Positions 43,652 to 52,848 of a stretch of 52,878 bases of DNA are shown here, one piece after another. The position numbers and the translations under genes were made by a program. Every line of letters starts with the position of its first letter. Position 1 is the stretch's first letter. The notes under the pieces were generated by a model. It did not search any database. It had not been told where the DNA came from and was given only the letters and a program-made list of their open reading frames with translations. Origin of the DNA: Bacillota bacterium. GTDB taxonomy: Bacteria > Bacillota > Clostridia > Peptostreptococcales > Anaerovoracaceae. Location: the NCBI GenBank assembly GCA_029008005.1, contig JAQXIX010000034.1:1-52878 (forward strand), written 5' to 3'.

Positions 43652-43680
43652 GACCCCTCGTAACGAGGGGTCTTTTTTTT
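43652..43680 (+). terminator. Rho-independent terminator of the abf operon
   Basis: GACCCCTCG / CGAGGGGTC perfect 9 bp stem with loop TAA, then eight T residues. Confidence 0.95.
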
Positions 43681-43707
43681 GCAATGAAGCATGTATTGTG
43701 ATAGAAT
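43679..43707 (+). promoter_or_regulatory. Promoter of the DUF975 gene
   Basis: TTGCAA (43679-43684), 17 bases, TAGAAT (43702-43707). The -35 begins in the T run of the preceding terminator. Confidence 0.55.
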
Positions 43708-43712
43708 ACATG
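43690..43712. promoter_or_regulatory. Inverted repeat overlapping the DUF975 promoter, operator candidate
   Basis: CATGTATT (43690-43697) and AATACATG (43705-43712) form a perfect 8 bp inverted repeat separated by 7 bases and covering the -10. The layout suits binding of a dimeric repressor; the protein is unknown. Confidence 0.5.
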
Positions 43713-43740
43713 TTATTGAAAAAAAGAAAAGAGGTAAATT

Positions 43741-44619
43741 ATGCAGGATACAATGATTAATAAAAACATTATTATTACCGAACCGAGCAAGAATTTGAGA
43801 ACACTGGGGAGGAATGCCCTGAACGGTAAATGGAAGATTGCAATAATAGCGGTTACCCTTTATATTATCGTTCTTAATCTCCCGCCTGTTATCTTTGACA
43901 GACTGTTCGGCTTAAACATGGGGAATGTTGTAACGGATAACGGAATCAATTCAATTGATGCGGAGTTCTATTATCAGTTCTATCAGTCTATGCCGCAGAC
44001 ATCATTTCTCAGCTGTGTGTATATTCTGCTTGTTTCCGGAGCTCTTCAGCTCGGTATCAGCCTTTTCTTCCTGGCTGCATTCAGACGTCACCAGGTCAAG
44101 AGCAGTGATATTTTCCTCGGCTTCGAAAAATTCGGAAAGGCTCTGGGACTTTTGCTATTCAGATCACTCTTTGTTTTTCTGTGGTCGCTGCTTTTTGTTG
44201 TACCGGGAATAATTGCAGCCTTCAGGTACAGTCAGGCATTCTTTATTCTGGCAGACGATCCGAGCAAAGGCATTCGCCAGTGCATGAATGAAAGTAAAGA
44301 TATGATGAGAGGAAACAAAGCTAAGCTGTTCTGCCTTTCACTTTCATTCCTTGGATGGATTTTCCTTTCTTCATTTGCTACTGGCGTAATTACATCAATC
44401 GGTACAGTAATATCTGCAAATGACTTTGTTATTGCACTGTTTACCTTAGTTGGAAGCCTTTTCATGGCACCTGTGTATGCATATATCTATGCTACCAATG
44501 CAGGTTTTTATGAGATTCTCGCAGGGCACCTGATTAAAGAAACGGAACCGGCTCCTGTAGCAGTTGAAGAACCTTATGCAATCGCAAGCAGTGAAGACGA
44601 GGTGGGAGATGACAAATAA
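43741..44619 (+). CDS. DUF975 family integral membrane protein
   Basis: 292 residues with about five to six membrane segments (starting near 33-50, WKIAIIAVTLYIIVLNL). Family marks are the N-terminal LRTLGRNALNGKWK, the middle FRYSQAFFILADDPSKGIRQ, and SKDMMRGNKAKLF. It lies in the cytoplasmic membrane; the function of the family is not known. The C-terminal tail is acidic and soluble. AGAGGT precedes the ATG. The end overlaps the next small gene by 11 bases. It starts an operon that may run as far as dgt. Confidence 0.85.
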   Translation: MQDTMINKNIIITEPSKNLRTLGRNALNGKWKIAIIAVTLYIIVLNLPPVIFDRLFGLNMGNVVTDNGINSIDAEFYYQFYQSMPQTSFLSCVYILLVSGALQLGISLFFLAAFRRHQVKSSDIFLGFEKFGKALGLLLFRSLFVFLWSLLFVVPGIIAAFRYSQAFFILADDPSKGIRQCMNESKDMMRGNKAKLFCLSLSFLGWIFLSSFATGVITSIGTVISANDFVIALFTLVGSLFMAPVYAYIYATNAGFYEILAGHLIKETEPAPVAVEEPYAIASSEDEVGDDK

Positions 44620-44878
44620 CAGCTACAAATTTATGTGTAACAGGCAGTGCGAGTATTTCCCGTGTCATAAGACAGACAATCCCGAGGAATTTAACTGTTT
44701 GTTCTGCTATTGTCCGTTATATGCACTCGGAGACAAATGCGGAGGTAATTTCACATATACCGAAACCGGTATAAAAGACTGCAGCAATTGTATGATTCCA
44801 CACAGCAAAGGAGCATATGATCACGTGATTTCTAAATCCAAGCTGCTGATGGATCTTGCTAAAAAAGATAATAAATAG
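44609..44878 (+). CDS. Cysteine-rich small domain protein (PF04071-like)
   Basis: 89 residues with nine cysteines: 10, 14, 19, 30, 33, 35, 44, 58, 61, in CNRQCEYFPCH, CLFCYCPLY, GDKCGGNF and CSNCMIPHS. The motifs match the cysteine-rich small domain often found near cobalamin or metal genes in Clostridia; it likely binds zinc or an iron-sulfur cluster. ATG 44609 with GGTGGGA upstream; an upstream frame start at 44564 lies inside the DUF975 gene. No cobalamin gene is near. It precedes a peptidase gene by 11 bases. Confidence 0.82.
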   Translation: MTNNSYKFMCNRQCEYFPCHKTDNPEEFNCLFCYCPLYALGDKCGGNFTYTETGIKDCSNCMIPHSKGAYDHVISKSKLLMDLAKKDNK

Positions 44879-44889
44879 AGGGAAAGCTG

Positions 44890-46146
44890 ATGATAAAAAT
44901 TCGAAAACTGAATTGCGGAGCTACGATGATAATGGACAAGACTGATTATCTCAGATCTGCGTCCCTTGGCATTTGGGTTAAGTCCGGATCATATTATGAA
45001 AAAGACGAAGAAAGCGGAATATCTCATTTCATAGAACACATGATGTTCAAAGGTACATCTACGAAAACGGCAAGAGAAATTGCCGAAAGCGTAGACAGAA
45101 TAGGTGGATCTTTTAATGCTTTTACAGGCAAAGAAGCCACTTGCTATTATATAAAAACTCTTTCATCGAGTATTTCCAAAGGCGCTGAAATTCTTATCGA
45201 TATGATAACGGATTCTATCTTTGACAGTGAAGAAATGGACAAAGAAAGAAAAGTTATCCTCGAAGAAATAAAGATGGTCAGCGATACTCCCGATGACGAG
45301 GTTATCGAGATGATCTCGAAGCTTGTAAACAGCGGGAATCCATACAAGAACAGCGTGCTTGGAACACCTGACAGCCTGGCCGGAATTGACAGAGACCTTA
45401 TGGTCAGCTACTACATGAGAAGATATGCCAGAAATGATATTGTAATATCCGTAACAGGCAATTTCGATGAGGAAGAGATCGCTCGTCTGTTTGAAGACAG
45501 ATTTATGTGTCTGGAAGAAAAAGAAGAAGTTATCACTCATACAGTCGGACCGTATAAACAGCAGTTTGCCGTTAAGGACAAAGACATTGAGCAGACTCAC
45601 ATTTGTCTGGCAGCTCCGGGAATAAGTCTTGATGATGAGAGAATATATACTTTTTCGCTTTTGAATAATATATTCGGAGGAAGTATGAGCTCGAGACTCT
45701 TCCAGAAAATCAGAGAAGAAAAGGGCCTCGCATATTCCGTTTGTTCAATAAACGGATTCCAGAGTTTCGGCGGATTTTTCGCTATATATGCAGGAGTCGC
45801 CCATGAAAATGCCAGGGAGACTATCGATGCAATAAATGAAGAATGGAAAAAGTTTGCCGAAGAAGGACCGACGGAAGATGAACTCCATATGGCTAAGGAG
45901 CAGATGAAGAGCAGTTATATTTTCGGACTCGAGAATCCGAGCAGCAGGATGATATCAATAGGTAAAAACCAGCTGCTGCTGGGAGAAGTGCTTTCTCAGG
46001 ATGAAGTGCTCAGGGGATATGATTCGGTTACTACAGAAGACATTACCGCAGCAGTAAGAACAATAGGCGATCTGTCAACTTTCTGCGGAGCGGCAGTAAC
46101 AAACGGGGAACTCGACATCGAAGGAATAATCAGAAATGAAAATTAA
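44890..46146 (+). CDS. M16 family zinc peptidase
   Basis: 418 residues. The inverted zinc motif HxxEH is at residues 46-50 (HFIEH), with the distal glutamate near residue 126 (VILEEIKM). The second half has the paired non-catalytic M16 domain with SSRLFQKIREEKGLAYSV. It belongs to the processing-peptidase type of 400-440 residues (Bacillus MlpA/YmxG-like), thought to act in the cytoplasm. There is no signal peptide. dut starts 11 bases before its end. Confidence 0.92.
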   Translation: MIKIRKLNCGATMIMDKTDYLRSASLGIWVKSGSYYEKDEESGISHFIEHMMFKGTSTKTAREIAESVDRIGGSFNAFTGKEATCYYIKTLSSSISKGAEILIDMITDSIFDSEEMDKERKVILEEIKMVSDTPDDEVIEMISKLVNSGNPYKNSVLGTPDSLAGIDRDLMVSYYMRRYARNDIVISVTGNFDEEEIARLFEDRFMCLEEKEEVITHTVGPYKQQFAVKDKDIEQTHICLAAPGISLDDERIYTFSLLNNIFGGSMSSRLFQKIREEKGLAYSVCSINGFQSFGGFFAIYAGVAHENARETIDAINEEWKKFAEEGPTEDELHMAKEQMKSSYIFGLENPSSRMISIGKNQLLLGEVLSQDEVLRGYDSVTTEDITAAVRTIGDLSTFCGAAVTNGELDIEGIIRNEN

Positions 46147-46588
46147 AATCAAAAGTGAATCGGGATTTATCCCGCACTATGAGACAGAAGGCTCTGCAGG
46201 AATGGATGTCAGAGCTTTTATGGACTTACCGGTAACTTTAATGCCGGGAGACAGGGAACTCATTCCCACAGGCCTTTTTATGGAAATAGAGCCGGGATAT
46301 GAGGTACAGCTAAGGGCGAGAAGCGGCCTTGCCGTAAAACACGGTATTGCACTGACAAACGGAATCGGAACAATAGACAGTGATTACAGAGGAGAGGTCA
46401 AGGTATCATTAATAAACCTGGGAAAAGAACCTTTCACAGTCAATAACGGAGACCGTATAGCACAGATGGTTCCGGTCAGGTGCGAGAGAGCGGTAATTGA
46501 GAAAACAGAGATTTTGTCTGAAACGGAGCGCGGTCACGGAGGATTCGGACATACGGGAGTAAATGATGATAATAAGGGAAACTGTTGA
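46136..46588 (+). CDS. dut: Deoxyuridine 5'-triphosphate nucleotidohydrolase
   Basis: Splits dUTP to dUMP and pyrophosphate, keeping uracil out of DNA and feeding thymidylate synthesis. 150 residues with the five trimeric-dUTPase motifs: AGMDVRAF (I, about 21-28), ARSGLAVKHGI (II, about 61-71), GTIDSDYRGEV (III), DRIAQMV (IV), and ERGHGGFGHTG (V, about 131-141) at the end. Overlaps both neighbours, and is followed by another dNTP hydrolase (dgt), which gives a small nucleotide-housekeeping block. Confidence 0.96.
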   Translation: MKIKIKSESGFIPHYETEGSAGMDVRAFMDLPVTLMPGDRELIPTGLFMEIEPGYEVQLRARSGLAVKHGIALTNGIGTIDSDYRGEVKVSLINLGKEPFTVNNGDRIAQMVPVRCERAVIEKTEILSETERGHGGFGHTGVNDDNKGNC

Positions 46589-47576
46589 AGCGAGAGAATA
46601 TGAAACGCTTTTGCCATACGGTGCGAAGTCCGCAGAAAGCAAAGGCCGCCTTCATGATGAGGAAAAATGCCGGTTCAGAACGGAATATCAAAGGGATCGT
46701 GACAGGATAATTCATTCAAAAGCCTTCAGAAGGCTTATGCATAAGACACAGGTGTTTCTTTCACCGGAAGGTGATCATTTTCGTACACGGCTTACGCATA
46801 CAATAGAAGTCTCACAGATAGCAAGGACGATTTCCAGAGGATGCGGACTGAATGAAGATCTGACGGAGGCCATTGCGATGGGCCATGATTTAGGCCATAC
46901 GCCTTTCGGTCACAGCGGCGAGAGTGTCCTGAATCGCATATATTCTAAAGGCTTCAGACATAATGTTCAGAGTTTGCGTGTAGTTGATGTTCTCGAATCC
47001 AGCAGCAGCAGACGCGGCATGAACCTGACAATGGAAGTTCGTGACGGAATCCTAAACCATACCGGAAATGTCCGCCCTTTTACTGTTGAGGGACAAGTTG
47101 TTAAAATCAGTGACAGAATAGCATACATTAATCACGACATTGACGATGCAATCAGGAGTGGAATAATATCAATCGAGGATTTACCGAAAAGCAGTATCGG
47201 AATTCTCGGAAAAACTCACAAAGAACGAATTGACACGTTAGTGAGAGATATGATTGAGAATACCTGCGGTAGACCGGAAGCCTCAATGAGCGAAGAGAAG
47301 CTTGAGGCCATGAATGAACTGCGCAGTTTTATGTTCAGCAGGGTTTATAACAGCAGGGAAATAAAAAGATTCGAAAATGTTGACAAACTTGATATAGTTA
47401 TTGAATCTCTCTATGATTATTTCATGGAAAATCAGGATCAGCTTCCTGAAGAACTCCTTGAAATGAAAGACGAATTTTCATCGGAAGAGCTGGTGAAGGA
47501 TCATATTGCCAGCATGACAGACAGGTATGCACTTAACCTGTACAGCAGGATTTTTGTTCCGGCAGGATGGAAATAA
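46563..47576 (+). CDS. dgt: Deoxyguanosinetriphosphate triphosphohydrolase-like protein
   Basis: 337 residues, HD superfamily. RLTHTIEVSQIAR (about 73-85) gives the first histidine, GHDLGHTPFGHSGE (about 108-121) the HD pair and lid, and ISDRIAYINHDIDDA (about 180) the last aspartate. The short form of about 340 residues is typical of Bacillota dNTP triphosphohydrolases. Two adjacent ATGs (46563, 46566) share one GGGAG site; the second has better spacing. Overlaps dut and precedes dnaG, as in many Clostridia. Confidence 0.93.
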   Translation: MMIIRETVEAREYETLLPYGAKSAESKGRLHDEEKCRFRTEYQRDRDRIIHSKAFRRLMHKTQVFLSPEGDHFRTRLTHTIEVSQIARTISRGCGLNEDLTEAIAMGHDLGHTPFGHSGESVLNRIYSKGFRHNVQSLRVVDVLESSSSRRGMNLTMEVRDGILNHTGNVRPFTVEGQVVKISDRIAYINHDIDDAIRSGIISIEDLPKSSIGILGKTHKERIDTLVRDMIENTCGRPEASMSEEKLEAMNELRSFMFSRVYNSREIKRFENVDKLDIVIESLYDYFMENQDQLPEELLEMKDEFSSEELVKDHIASMTDRYALNLYSRIFVPAGWK

Positions 47577-47644
47577 CAGAGAAATTATGAAAAAAAATGA
47601 AATAATAAAAGGAAATGAAGAACCTTCGGCGTATTGATAATCGT

Positions 47645-47662
47645 GGAGGTTTTTTCGATTTG
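47645..47662 (+). promoter_or_regulatory. Ribosome-binding site that sets the TTG start of dnaG
   Basis: GGAGGT (47645-47650) lies nine bases before TTG 47660. The in-frame ATG at 47615 has AAGGA only two bases before it, too close to work well. Confidence 0.7.
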
Positions 47663-49408
47663 GCAAGAGCAGATGGAATAAATATAGCTGAGGAAATCAA
47701 AAGCAGATGCAACATAGTCGATGTTGTCGGACGCGTTGTTCCGCTGAAAAAAGCAGGAAGCAACTACAAGGGCGTATGTCCTTTTCATAATGAAAAGACT
47801 CCGTCATTTGTAGTTTCCGAAACAAAGCAGATTTTCACATGTTTCGGCTGCGGTGCAACAGGAGACGTAATCGGTTTTGTCGAAAAATATTATAATGTTG
47901 ATTTCAAAGGCGCCGTTGAGATGCTTGCCAGGGAATACGGCATCGATATTTCTCAATCCTTCGGTTCAAGGGCAGATAAAGAAGAGTACTACGAAATTAA
48001 CCGTATGGCTGCCAGGTTTTTTTATAAAGCCTTAAGAGAAAAGTCGAACCCCGGATATACATATATGGCCGGGAGAGGATTGACGAATGAAACTCTCAAC
48101 AAATTCGGAATAGGATATGCCGATGAACAGTGGCACAGTCTGACTGACTATCTTACATCACAGGGCTTTGCTGTTGAAAAACTTGCGGAACTGGGACTTG
48201 TCAGCAGTTCGAAGGGAAGATATTACGATAAATTCAGAGGAAGAGTAATTTTTCCTATTTTGAACACATCAGGCAAGGTTATCGGGTTCGGCGGAAGAAT
48301 TATTGGCGATGGCGAGCCTAAATATCTTAATTCTCCTGAATCACCTGTGTTCAGGAAGAAGAACAATCTTTACGGATTGAATCTGGCGAAGGATACTGTA
48401 AACAGAGACGATTCAATCGTACTGGTTGAAGGCTATATGGATGTGATATCGCTTAGCCAGAGCGGCATCAGAAATGTTGCGGCTTCACTGGGAACTGCTC
48501 TGACAGAAAACCAGGCAAGACTGATAAGAAGATATACAAAAAATGTGATTCTGTCCTATGACGCCGACAGCGCAGGGCAGAATGCTGCAGACAGAGGTCT
48601 TGATATATTATACGCTGAAGGGCTGAATTCAAAAGTACTGAAAGTTACAGACGGTAAAGACCCTGATGAATTCATAAAGAAGAACGGGAAAGCAGCCTTT
48701 AAGGAGCTGATGGATAATGCAGTCCCTTACGGCGATTTCAAGCTTTCACACATTAAGAAGAAATATGACCTGAGCAAAGACGACAGCCGGATAGCCTACG
48801 CAAGTGAAGTTGTCGGCGAGCTTCGTAAGATGAAACCTGTCGAAGCAGATATTTATTTTGGCAAACTGGCGGAAATAACAGGCATTTCTGAAGGTGCAAT
48901 ACGAAGTGAATACAATTCCGAAAACGATATGATGAGCAGGAGATACGTTCCCGAATCCGAGAGAAACAGAGAGGGTAAGCCGGATCCGGTGGAACGTAAT
49001 CTTATTCGCCTGATGATGTATGATTCGGAATATACTGATCTGCCTGATGATGTTAGAGAATATGCATTCAGATCATCACAGGGCAAAGCTATTTATGAGG
49101 CCGTTAGAGAGACGGTAAATAACGGTGAAGAAATTGAACCGGCAGAAATATATGAAATTCTGGAGAATGAAACAGGGGAACTGTTAAAAGAAATACTGGA
49201 GGGCGTGCCGCCCGGAGATAAAGGTAAGAAGATTTTTGATGAATGTATTGATTTCATCAGAGTGCGCATGCTCAAGGAAGAGGATGCGATGATTACGGTC
49301 AAGCTGTCGATGGCTGATGAGGAAACTGATAATGAGGAACTTAAGCGCCTCATGAGCAGACAGATGGAAATACAGAAAATGATACAAGGACGCGGGGGGA
49401 AAGTATGA
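47660..49408 (+). CDS. dnaG: DNA primase
   Basis: Makes RNA primers for replication. I place the start at TTG 47660, giving 582 residues and an N-terminus ([20 protein letters not shown], Leu read as Met) that matches the family's MAR...IEEIK start; a longer version from ATG 47615 adds 15 residues not seen in homologues. Zinc site: Cys40, His43, Cys61, Cys64 ([20 protein letters not shown]). Toprim: [10 protein letters not shown] (about 255) and [11 protein letters not shown]-terminal DnaB-binding helix region follows. It overlaps rpoD by four bases. Confidence 0.95.
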   Translation: MARADGINIAEEIKSRCNIVDVVGRVVPLKKAGSNYKGVCPFHNEKTPSFVVSETKQIFTCFGCGATGDVIGFVEKYYNVDFKGAVEMLAREYGIDISQSFGSRADKEEYYEINRMAARFFYKALREKSNPGYTYMAGRGLTNETLNKFGIGYADEQWHSLTDYLTSQGFAVEKLAELGLVSSSKGRYYDKFRGRVIFPILNTSGKVIGFGGRIIGDGEPKYLNSPESPVFRKKNNLYGLNLAKDTVNRDDSIVLVEGYMDVISLSQSGIRNVAASLGTALTENQARLIRRYTKNVILSYDADSAGQNAADRGLDILYAEGLNSKVLKVTDGKDPDEFIKKNGKAAFKELMDNAVPYGDFKLSHIKKKYDLSKDDSRIAYASEVVGELRKMKPVEADIYFGKLAEITGISEGAIRSEYNSENDMMSRRYVPESERNREGKPDPVERNLIRLMMYDSEYTDLPDDVREYAFRSSQGKAIYEAVRETVNNGEEIEPAEIYEILENETGELLKEILEGVPPGDKGKKIFDECIDFIRVRMLKEEDAMITVKLSMADEETDNEELKRLMSRQMEIQKMIQGRGGKV

Positions 49409-50628
49409 CAAAAGCAAAAGAAAGAGATGAACTTGGGGAAGCTGCTGTATTAAACGAATCGGCAGTTGAGGAAGAAGAAAACGGGTTTACAGAAGAGAAA
49501 AAACAGGAAACCATAAAGGAACTGTTTGAAAAAGCTGAATCAAAACCGGGAAAGACTCTTTCAAATTCCGAAATAAATGAATGTCTGGGAGATGTCGATA
49601 TCGATAAAGATCAGATGGACGACATTTATGAGACTCTTATCAGCAGGGGTATTGAGCTGACCATGGAGCCCGAACCGGACGATAACGAACTTATGGAAAT
49701 CGAAGATGAGGAAGTCGACGATCCGGATGTCGAAGCTGTAATAGCGAAGAATCCCGATGCCAAGGAAATAGATCTTGAGGCAACAGTCTCGAAGAATATT
49801 TCTGTAGACGATCCTGTCAGAATGTATCTTAAAGAAATCGGTAAAGTACCGCTTCTGACCGCTGAGGAAGAAGTCGAGCTTTCCAAGCGTATGGAAAAGG
49901 GAGATGAGGCAGCCAAGCAGAAGCTCTGTGAAGCTAATCTCCGTCTTGTAGTTTCCATTGCCAAGAAATATGTTGGAAGAGGAATGCTCTTCCTTGACCT
50001 TATTCAGGAAGGTAACCTGGGACTGATAAAGGCAGTTGATAAATTCGACTGGACGAAGGGCTATAAGTTCTCGACATATGCTACATGGTGGATAAGACAG
50101 GCCATAACAAGATCTATAGCGGATCAGGCGAGAACAATAAGAATACCTGTTCACATGGTTGAAACAATCAATAAACTTATAAGAGTTTCCAGACAGCTTT
50201 TGCAGGAAAAAGGCAGAGAACCGACCCCTGAAGAGATTGGAGAAGAAATGGGCATCACACCGGAAAAGGTTCGTGAAATCCTGAAGATTGCACAGGAGCC
50301 TGTATCTCTTGAAACTCCAATCGGCGAAGAAGAGGACAGCCATCTGGGAGACTTTATTCCTGATGAGGATGCACCTGCACCGGCGGAAGCTGCGGCTTTC
50401 AGTATGCTTAAGGAGCAGCTCGTGGAGGTTCTCAGCACCCTCACAGACAGAGAACAGAAAGTTCTCAAGCTCAGATTCGGACTCGAGGACGGCAAAGCAA
50501 GAACTCTTGAGGAAGTCGGCAAGGAATTTGACGTAACGAGAGAACGTATCAGACAGATTGAAGCAAAGGCTTTAAGAAAGCTTCGTCATCCGTCGAGAAG
50601 CAAAAAGTTAAAGGATTATCTTGAGTAA
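49405..50628 (+). CDS. rpoD: RNA polymerase primary sigma factor
   Basis: Housekeeping sigma-70 (SigA) that recognises TTGACA/TATAAT promoters, as seen throughout this window. 407 residues: acidic region 1.1 (to about 125), region 1.2 [15 protein letters not shown], region 2 with [20 protein letters not shown] and [12 protein letters not shown] (core binding and -10), region 3 (about 255-325) and region 4.2 with [18 protein letters not shown] at the end. The ATGA overlap with dnaG is conserved in Bacillota. The region 1.1 is strongly acidic and long relative to Bacillus. Confidence 0.97.
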   Translation: MTKAKERDELGEAAVLNESAVEEEENGFTEEKKQETIKELFEKAESKPGKTLSNSEINECLGDVDIDKDQMDDIYETLISRGIELTMEPEPDDNELMEIEDEEVDDPDVEAVIAKNPDAKEIDLEATVSKNISVDDPVRMYLKEIGKVPLLTAEEEVELSKRMEKGDEAAKQKLCEANLRLVVSIAKKYVGRGMLFLDLIQEGNLGLIKAVDKFDWTKGYKFSTYATWWIRQAITRSIADQARTIRIPVHMVETINKLIRVSRQLLQEKGREPTPEEIGEEMGITPEKVREILKIAQEPVSLETPIGEEEDSHLGDFIPDEDAPAPAEAAAFSMLKEQLVEVLSTLTDREQKVLKLRFGLEDGKARTLEEVGKEFDVTRERIRQIEAKALRKLRHPSRSKKLKDYLE

Positions 50629-51328
50629 AATGATGCATCTTACAGAGAGACTCCGGCTTATGGCTGATATGGTGGAAGAAGGTCATTCTGTGGCAGATAT
50701 CGGTACAGATCACGGTCTTCTGCCGATGTACCTTTATGAGAATAAAATTTCACCGAAGGTGATTATGTGCGACATAAGCGAACCGTCACTTAACAAGGCG
50801 AGAACTCTTGCCGCAGACTTTTCGGACAGTGAAAACATATTATTCAGAGCAGGCGACGGACTGGAGGTTCTGGATTTCAAAGAAGTAGATGAGGTAATCA
50901 TAGCCGGTATGGGCGGTATCCTTATAAGCGAGATTATCGGGAATAATATCGAGAAATCCCGCAGCTTCGGGAAGTTCATACTTCAGCCGAGAAACAACGA
51001 GGCTTTGCTGAGACACTACCTGACGGTAAACGGCTTTTGCATTGACGGAAGCGCACTTGTTCGTGAGGGCCGAAGAATTTGCGAGGTAATTGTTGCAGAA
51101 CCGGGATCTGCGGCGGATTTGTCATCTGTCAGAAAAGTCGATGATCCATTCTGGGAAATGCCGGGAGAATACATAATGACTGATGATGCACTTGTTTCCG
51201 AGTATGCGAAAATGAGAATCGGTAAATGCGAAAGGATTCTAAAAGGCCTTGAAGCCGGCAGGAAACAGTGTGAAGCAGATTTTGCCAAGTACAAAGAAAA
51301 AATAAATTATTTCCAAGGATTCATATGA
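50621..51328 (+). CDS. trmK: tRNA (adenine22-N1)-methyltransferase
   Basis: Methylates A22 in the D-loop of bacterial tRNAs. 235 residues from TTG 50621 (AAGGA five bases upstream) or 232/231 from ATG 50630 or 50633; [14 protein letters not shown] is where homologues begin, so the later starts are plausible. [15 protein letters not shown] (about 24-38) is the SAM motif specific to Trm[15 protein letters not shown] (about 93-106) holds the family NPGM-like segment, and a helical C-terminal domain ends the protein. Between rpoD and nif3, as in Bacillus (sigA-cccA-trmK-yqfO). Confidence 0.93.
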   Translation: MSKMMHLTERLRLMADMVEEGHSVADIGTDHGLLPMYLYENKISPKVIMCDISEPSLNKARTLAADFSDSENILFRAGDGLEVLDFKEVDEVIIAGMGGILISEIIGNNIEKSRSFGKFILQPRNNEALLRHYLTVNGFCIDGSALVREGRRICEVIVAEPGSAADLSSVRKVDDPFWEMPGEYIMTDDALVSEYAKMRIGKCERILKGLEAGRKQCEADFAKYKEKINYFQGFI

Positions 51329-52122
51329 TAGATTACAATGTTTCGGATGTAATAGAAATAATTCGAAGAGAAGTTCCGGAAGCTGTTCAGGAAGAATGGG
51401 ACAACAGCGGTATTCAGATACTGTTCGGAAACAGTAAAGTCAATAAAATACTTACATGTCTGGATGTCACCGAAGCAGTGGCAAGGGAAGCTGTCGATGC
51501 AGGTGTGCAGCTGATCGTTTCTCATCACCCTGTATTGTTCGGGGGAGTTAAATCAATTGAAGACAGAGATTTTAAGGGCAGAATAATTCAGACGCTCATT
51601 AAAAACGAAATATCTGTTTACTCGGCTCATACTTCTTTCGACAAGGCGGAAAAGGGCAATAACCGTGTAGTTGCGGAGCTTCTGCAGCTGACAGATATAC
51701 ATTGTCCTGAAAGTACGGATATTTGCATGGTTGGAAACATTCCCGTCGACATGCCCGCCAGGCTGGCGGATTTTGCCGAATACGTATCGCAAAAGCTTGA
51801 AACGAAAGGTGAGGATTCCGTCAGATTTGCAGGAAATCCGGACAAGCTTGTAAGAACCGCAGGAATATGTACGGGAAGCGGCAGTGAATTTGCAGGCTTG
51901 CTTAAGGAAGCGGGATGCCATGTTCTTATTACAGGTGATGTCAGATATCATGAGGCACTTGATGCTGTTTCAGAGGATTTTGCCATAATTGATGCCGGTC
52001 ACTTCGGTACAGAAAGATTTTTTCCCGGTGCGATGATGAGAATTCTCAGAGAGCAGCTCAGGGACTGTGTGGAGATTATTTCCTCGCAGAAAGAAAAAAA
52101 TCCCTTTACACAGGTATATTAG
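51325..52122 (+). CDS. Nif3-like dinuclear metal center protein (DUF34)
   Basis: 265 residues, short Nif3 form without the inserted PII-like domain of Bacillus YqfO. EEWDNSGIQI (about 21-30), SHHPVLFGGVK (about 63-73), and later ITGDVRYHEALDA and DAGHFGTERF provide the two-metal site residues (His, Asp, Glu). The family is structurally known as a toroid hexamer, often listed as GTP cyclohydrolase I type 2, but the activity is not firmly settled. ATGA overlap with trmK. It ends seven bases before RNase P RNA. Confidence 0.92.
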   Translation: MIDYNVSDVIEIIRREVPEAVQEEWDNSGIQILFGNSKVNKILTCLDVTEAVAREAVDAGVQLIVSHHPVLFGGVKSIEDRDFKGRIIQTLIKNEISVYSAHTSFDKAEKGNNRVVAELLQLTDIHCPESTDICMVGNIPVDMPARLADFAEYVSQKLETKGEDSVRFAGNPDKLVRTAGICTGSGSEFAGLLKEAGCHVLITGDVRYHEALDAVSEDFAIIDAGHFGTERFFPGAMMRILREQLRDCVEIISSQKEKNPFTQVY

Positions 52123-52128
52123 TTTAAT

Positions 52129-52487
52129 GATTTCGGGTAAGACGGACAATCGCGTGCATCTTCGGGGTGCATGAGGAAAGTCCGGGCTCCACAGGGCAGG
52201 AATGCCGGATAACGTCCGGCGTAGGTAACTATAGGGAAAGTGCAACAGAAACATACCGCCGCTTTTAGCGGTAAGGGTGAAATCGTGAGGTAAGAGCTCA
52301 CGGGGAGGCATGGTAACATGCTTCTCGTGTAAACCCCATTCGGAGCAAGACCAAAATGGGCATGCGGCTTCGGCCGGATGGCGGCCCGTCATCGCCCGGT
52401 AGGTAGGTCGCTTGAACCTGTCGGTAACGGCAGGTCTAGACAGATGATTGTCAAATACAGAACCCGGCTTATGTCTTGCCCGAAATC
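52129..52487 (+). ncRNA. rnpB: RNase P RNA component, class A type
   Basis: P1 helix ends pair: GATTTCGGGTAAGAC (52129-52143) with GTCTTGCCCGAAATC (52473-52487), with one G-U pair. Conserved blocks are present: GAGGAAAGTCCGGGCTCC (about 52175-52192, CR-I) and ACAGAACCCGGCTTATG (52457-52473). The 359-nt length and the extra helices fit class A (ancestral) RNase P, as in Clostridia, rather than the B class of Bacillus. It is the catalytic part of tRNA 5' processing. Confidence 0.95.
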
Positions 52488-52509
52488 TTATAAACTTTTG
52501 AAAAAATCC

Positions 52510-52538
52510 TTGTAATTTTATCTGGAAAGAGTTATAAT
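52510..52538 (+). promoter_or_regulatory. Promoter of tRNA-Leu
   Basis: TTGTAA (52510-52515), 17 bases, perfect TATAAT (52533-52538); tRNA starts 34 bases later. Confidence 0.75.
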
Positions 52539-52571
52539 GAAAAAGTCGCAGACAGCGAACGAAATGAATAT

Positions 52572-52658
52572 GCGGATATGGCGGAATTGGCAGACGCGCA
52601 CGGTTCAGGTCCGTGTGGTAGCAATATCGTGGAGGTTCGAATCCTCTTATCCGCACCA
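52572..52658 (+). tRNA. tRNA-Leu (anticodon CAG)
   Basis: Acceptor GCGGATA pairs with TATCCGC; the anticodon stem CACGG/CCGTG holds loop TTCAGGT, anticodon CAG. A variable arm of the type II (leucine) class is present, and the T loop is GTTCGAATC-like. Discriminator A and encoded CCA at 52656-52658. Reads the CUG leucine codon. Confidence 0.95.
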
Positions 52659-52660
52659 TA

Positions 52661-52690
52661 AAAACACATCCAAAGGATGTGTTTTTTATT
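52661..52690 (+). terminator. Terminator of tRNA-Leu
   Basis: AAAACACATCC / GGATGTGTTTT with loop AAA, then further T residues. Confidence 0.92.
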
Positions 52691-52792
52691 GTAATGACAC
52701 GATGCATTTGTTGACAAATATTTCCAGCAGATGTATCATTCACTTAATCATACGGCGTCCGAAAGAAATCATTTGCGTATGAGAAATGTAGA

Positions 52793-52836
52793 AAAAAGCA
52801 GAGACCGTACCTTTCGGCTCCGGTCTCTGCTTTTTA
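52793..52836. terminator. Bidirectional terminator, probably for the minus-strand tRNA unit
   Basis: AAAAAGCAGAGACCG / CGGTCTCTGCTTTTT perfect stem with A and T runs on both sides. About 100 bases between this and the tRNA-Leu terminator hold no feature I recognise. Confidence 0.88.
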
Positions 52837-52848
52837 ATTGCGATAATA

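Noticed and set aside
47615-47659. ATG at 47615 as dnaG start
   Set aside because: AAGGA is only two bases from the ATG, and the 15 added residues are not part of the family N-terminus; TTG 47660 has better spacing and homology.
49561-50343. Minus-strand frame of 260 codons inside rpoD
   Set aside because: Antisense shadow of a sigma factor gene with clear regions 2-4; no ribosome site or family pattern.
51970-52743. Minus-strand frame of 257 codons across nif3, rnpB and tRNA-Leu
   Set aside because: It runs across two structured RNA genes and the end of a conserved gene; the absence of stops is chance in GC-rich RNA.
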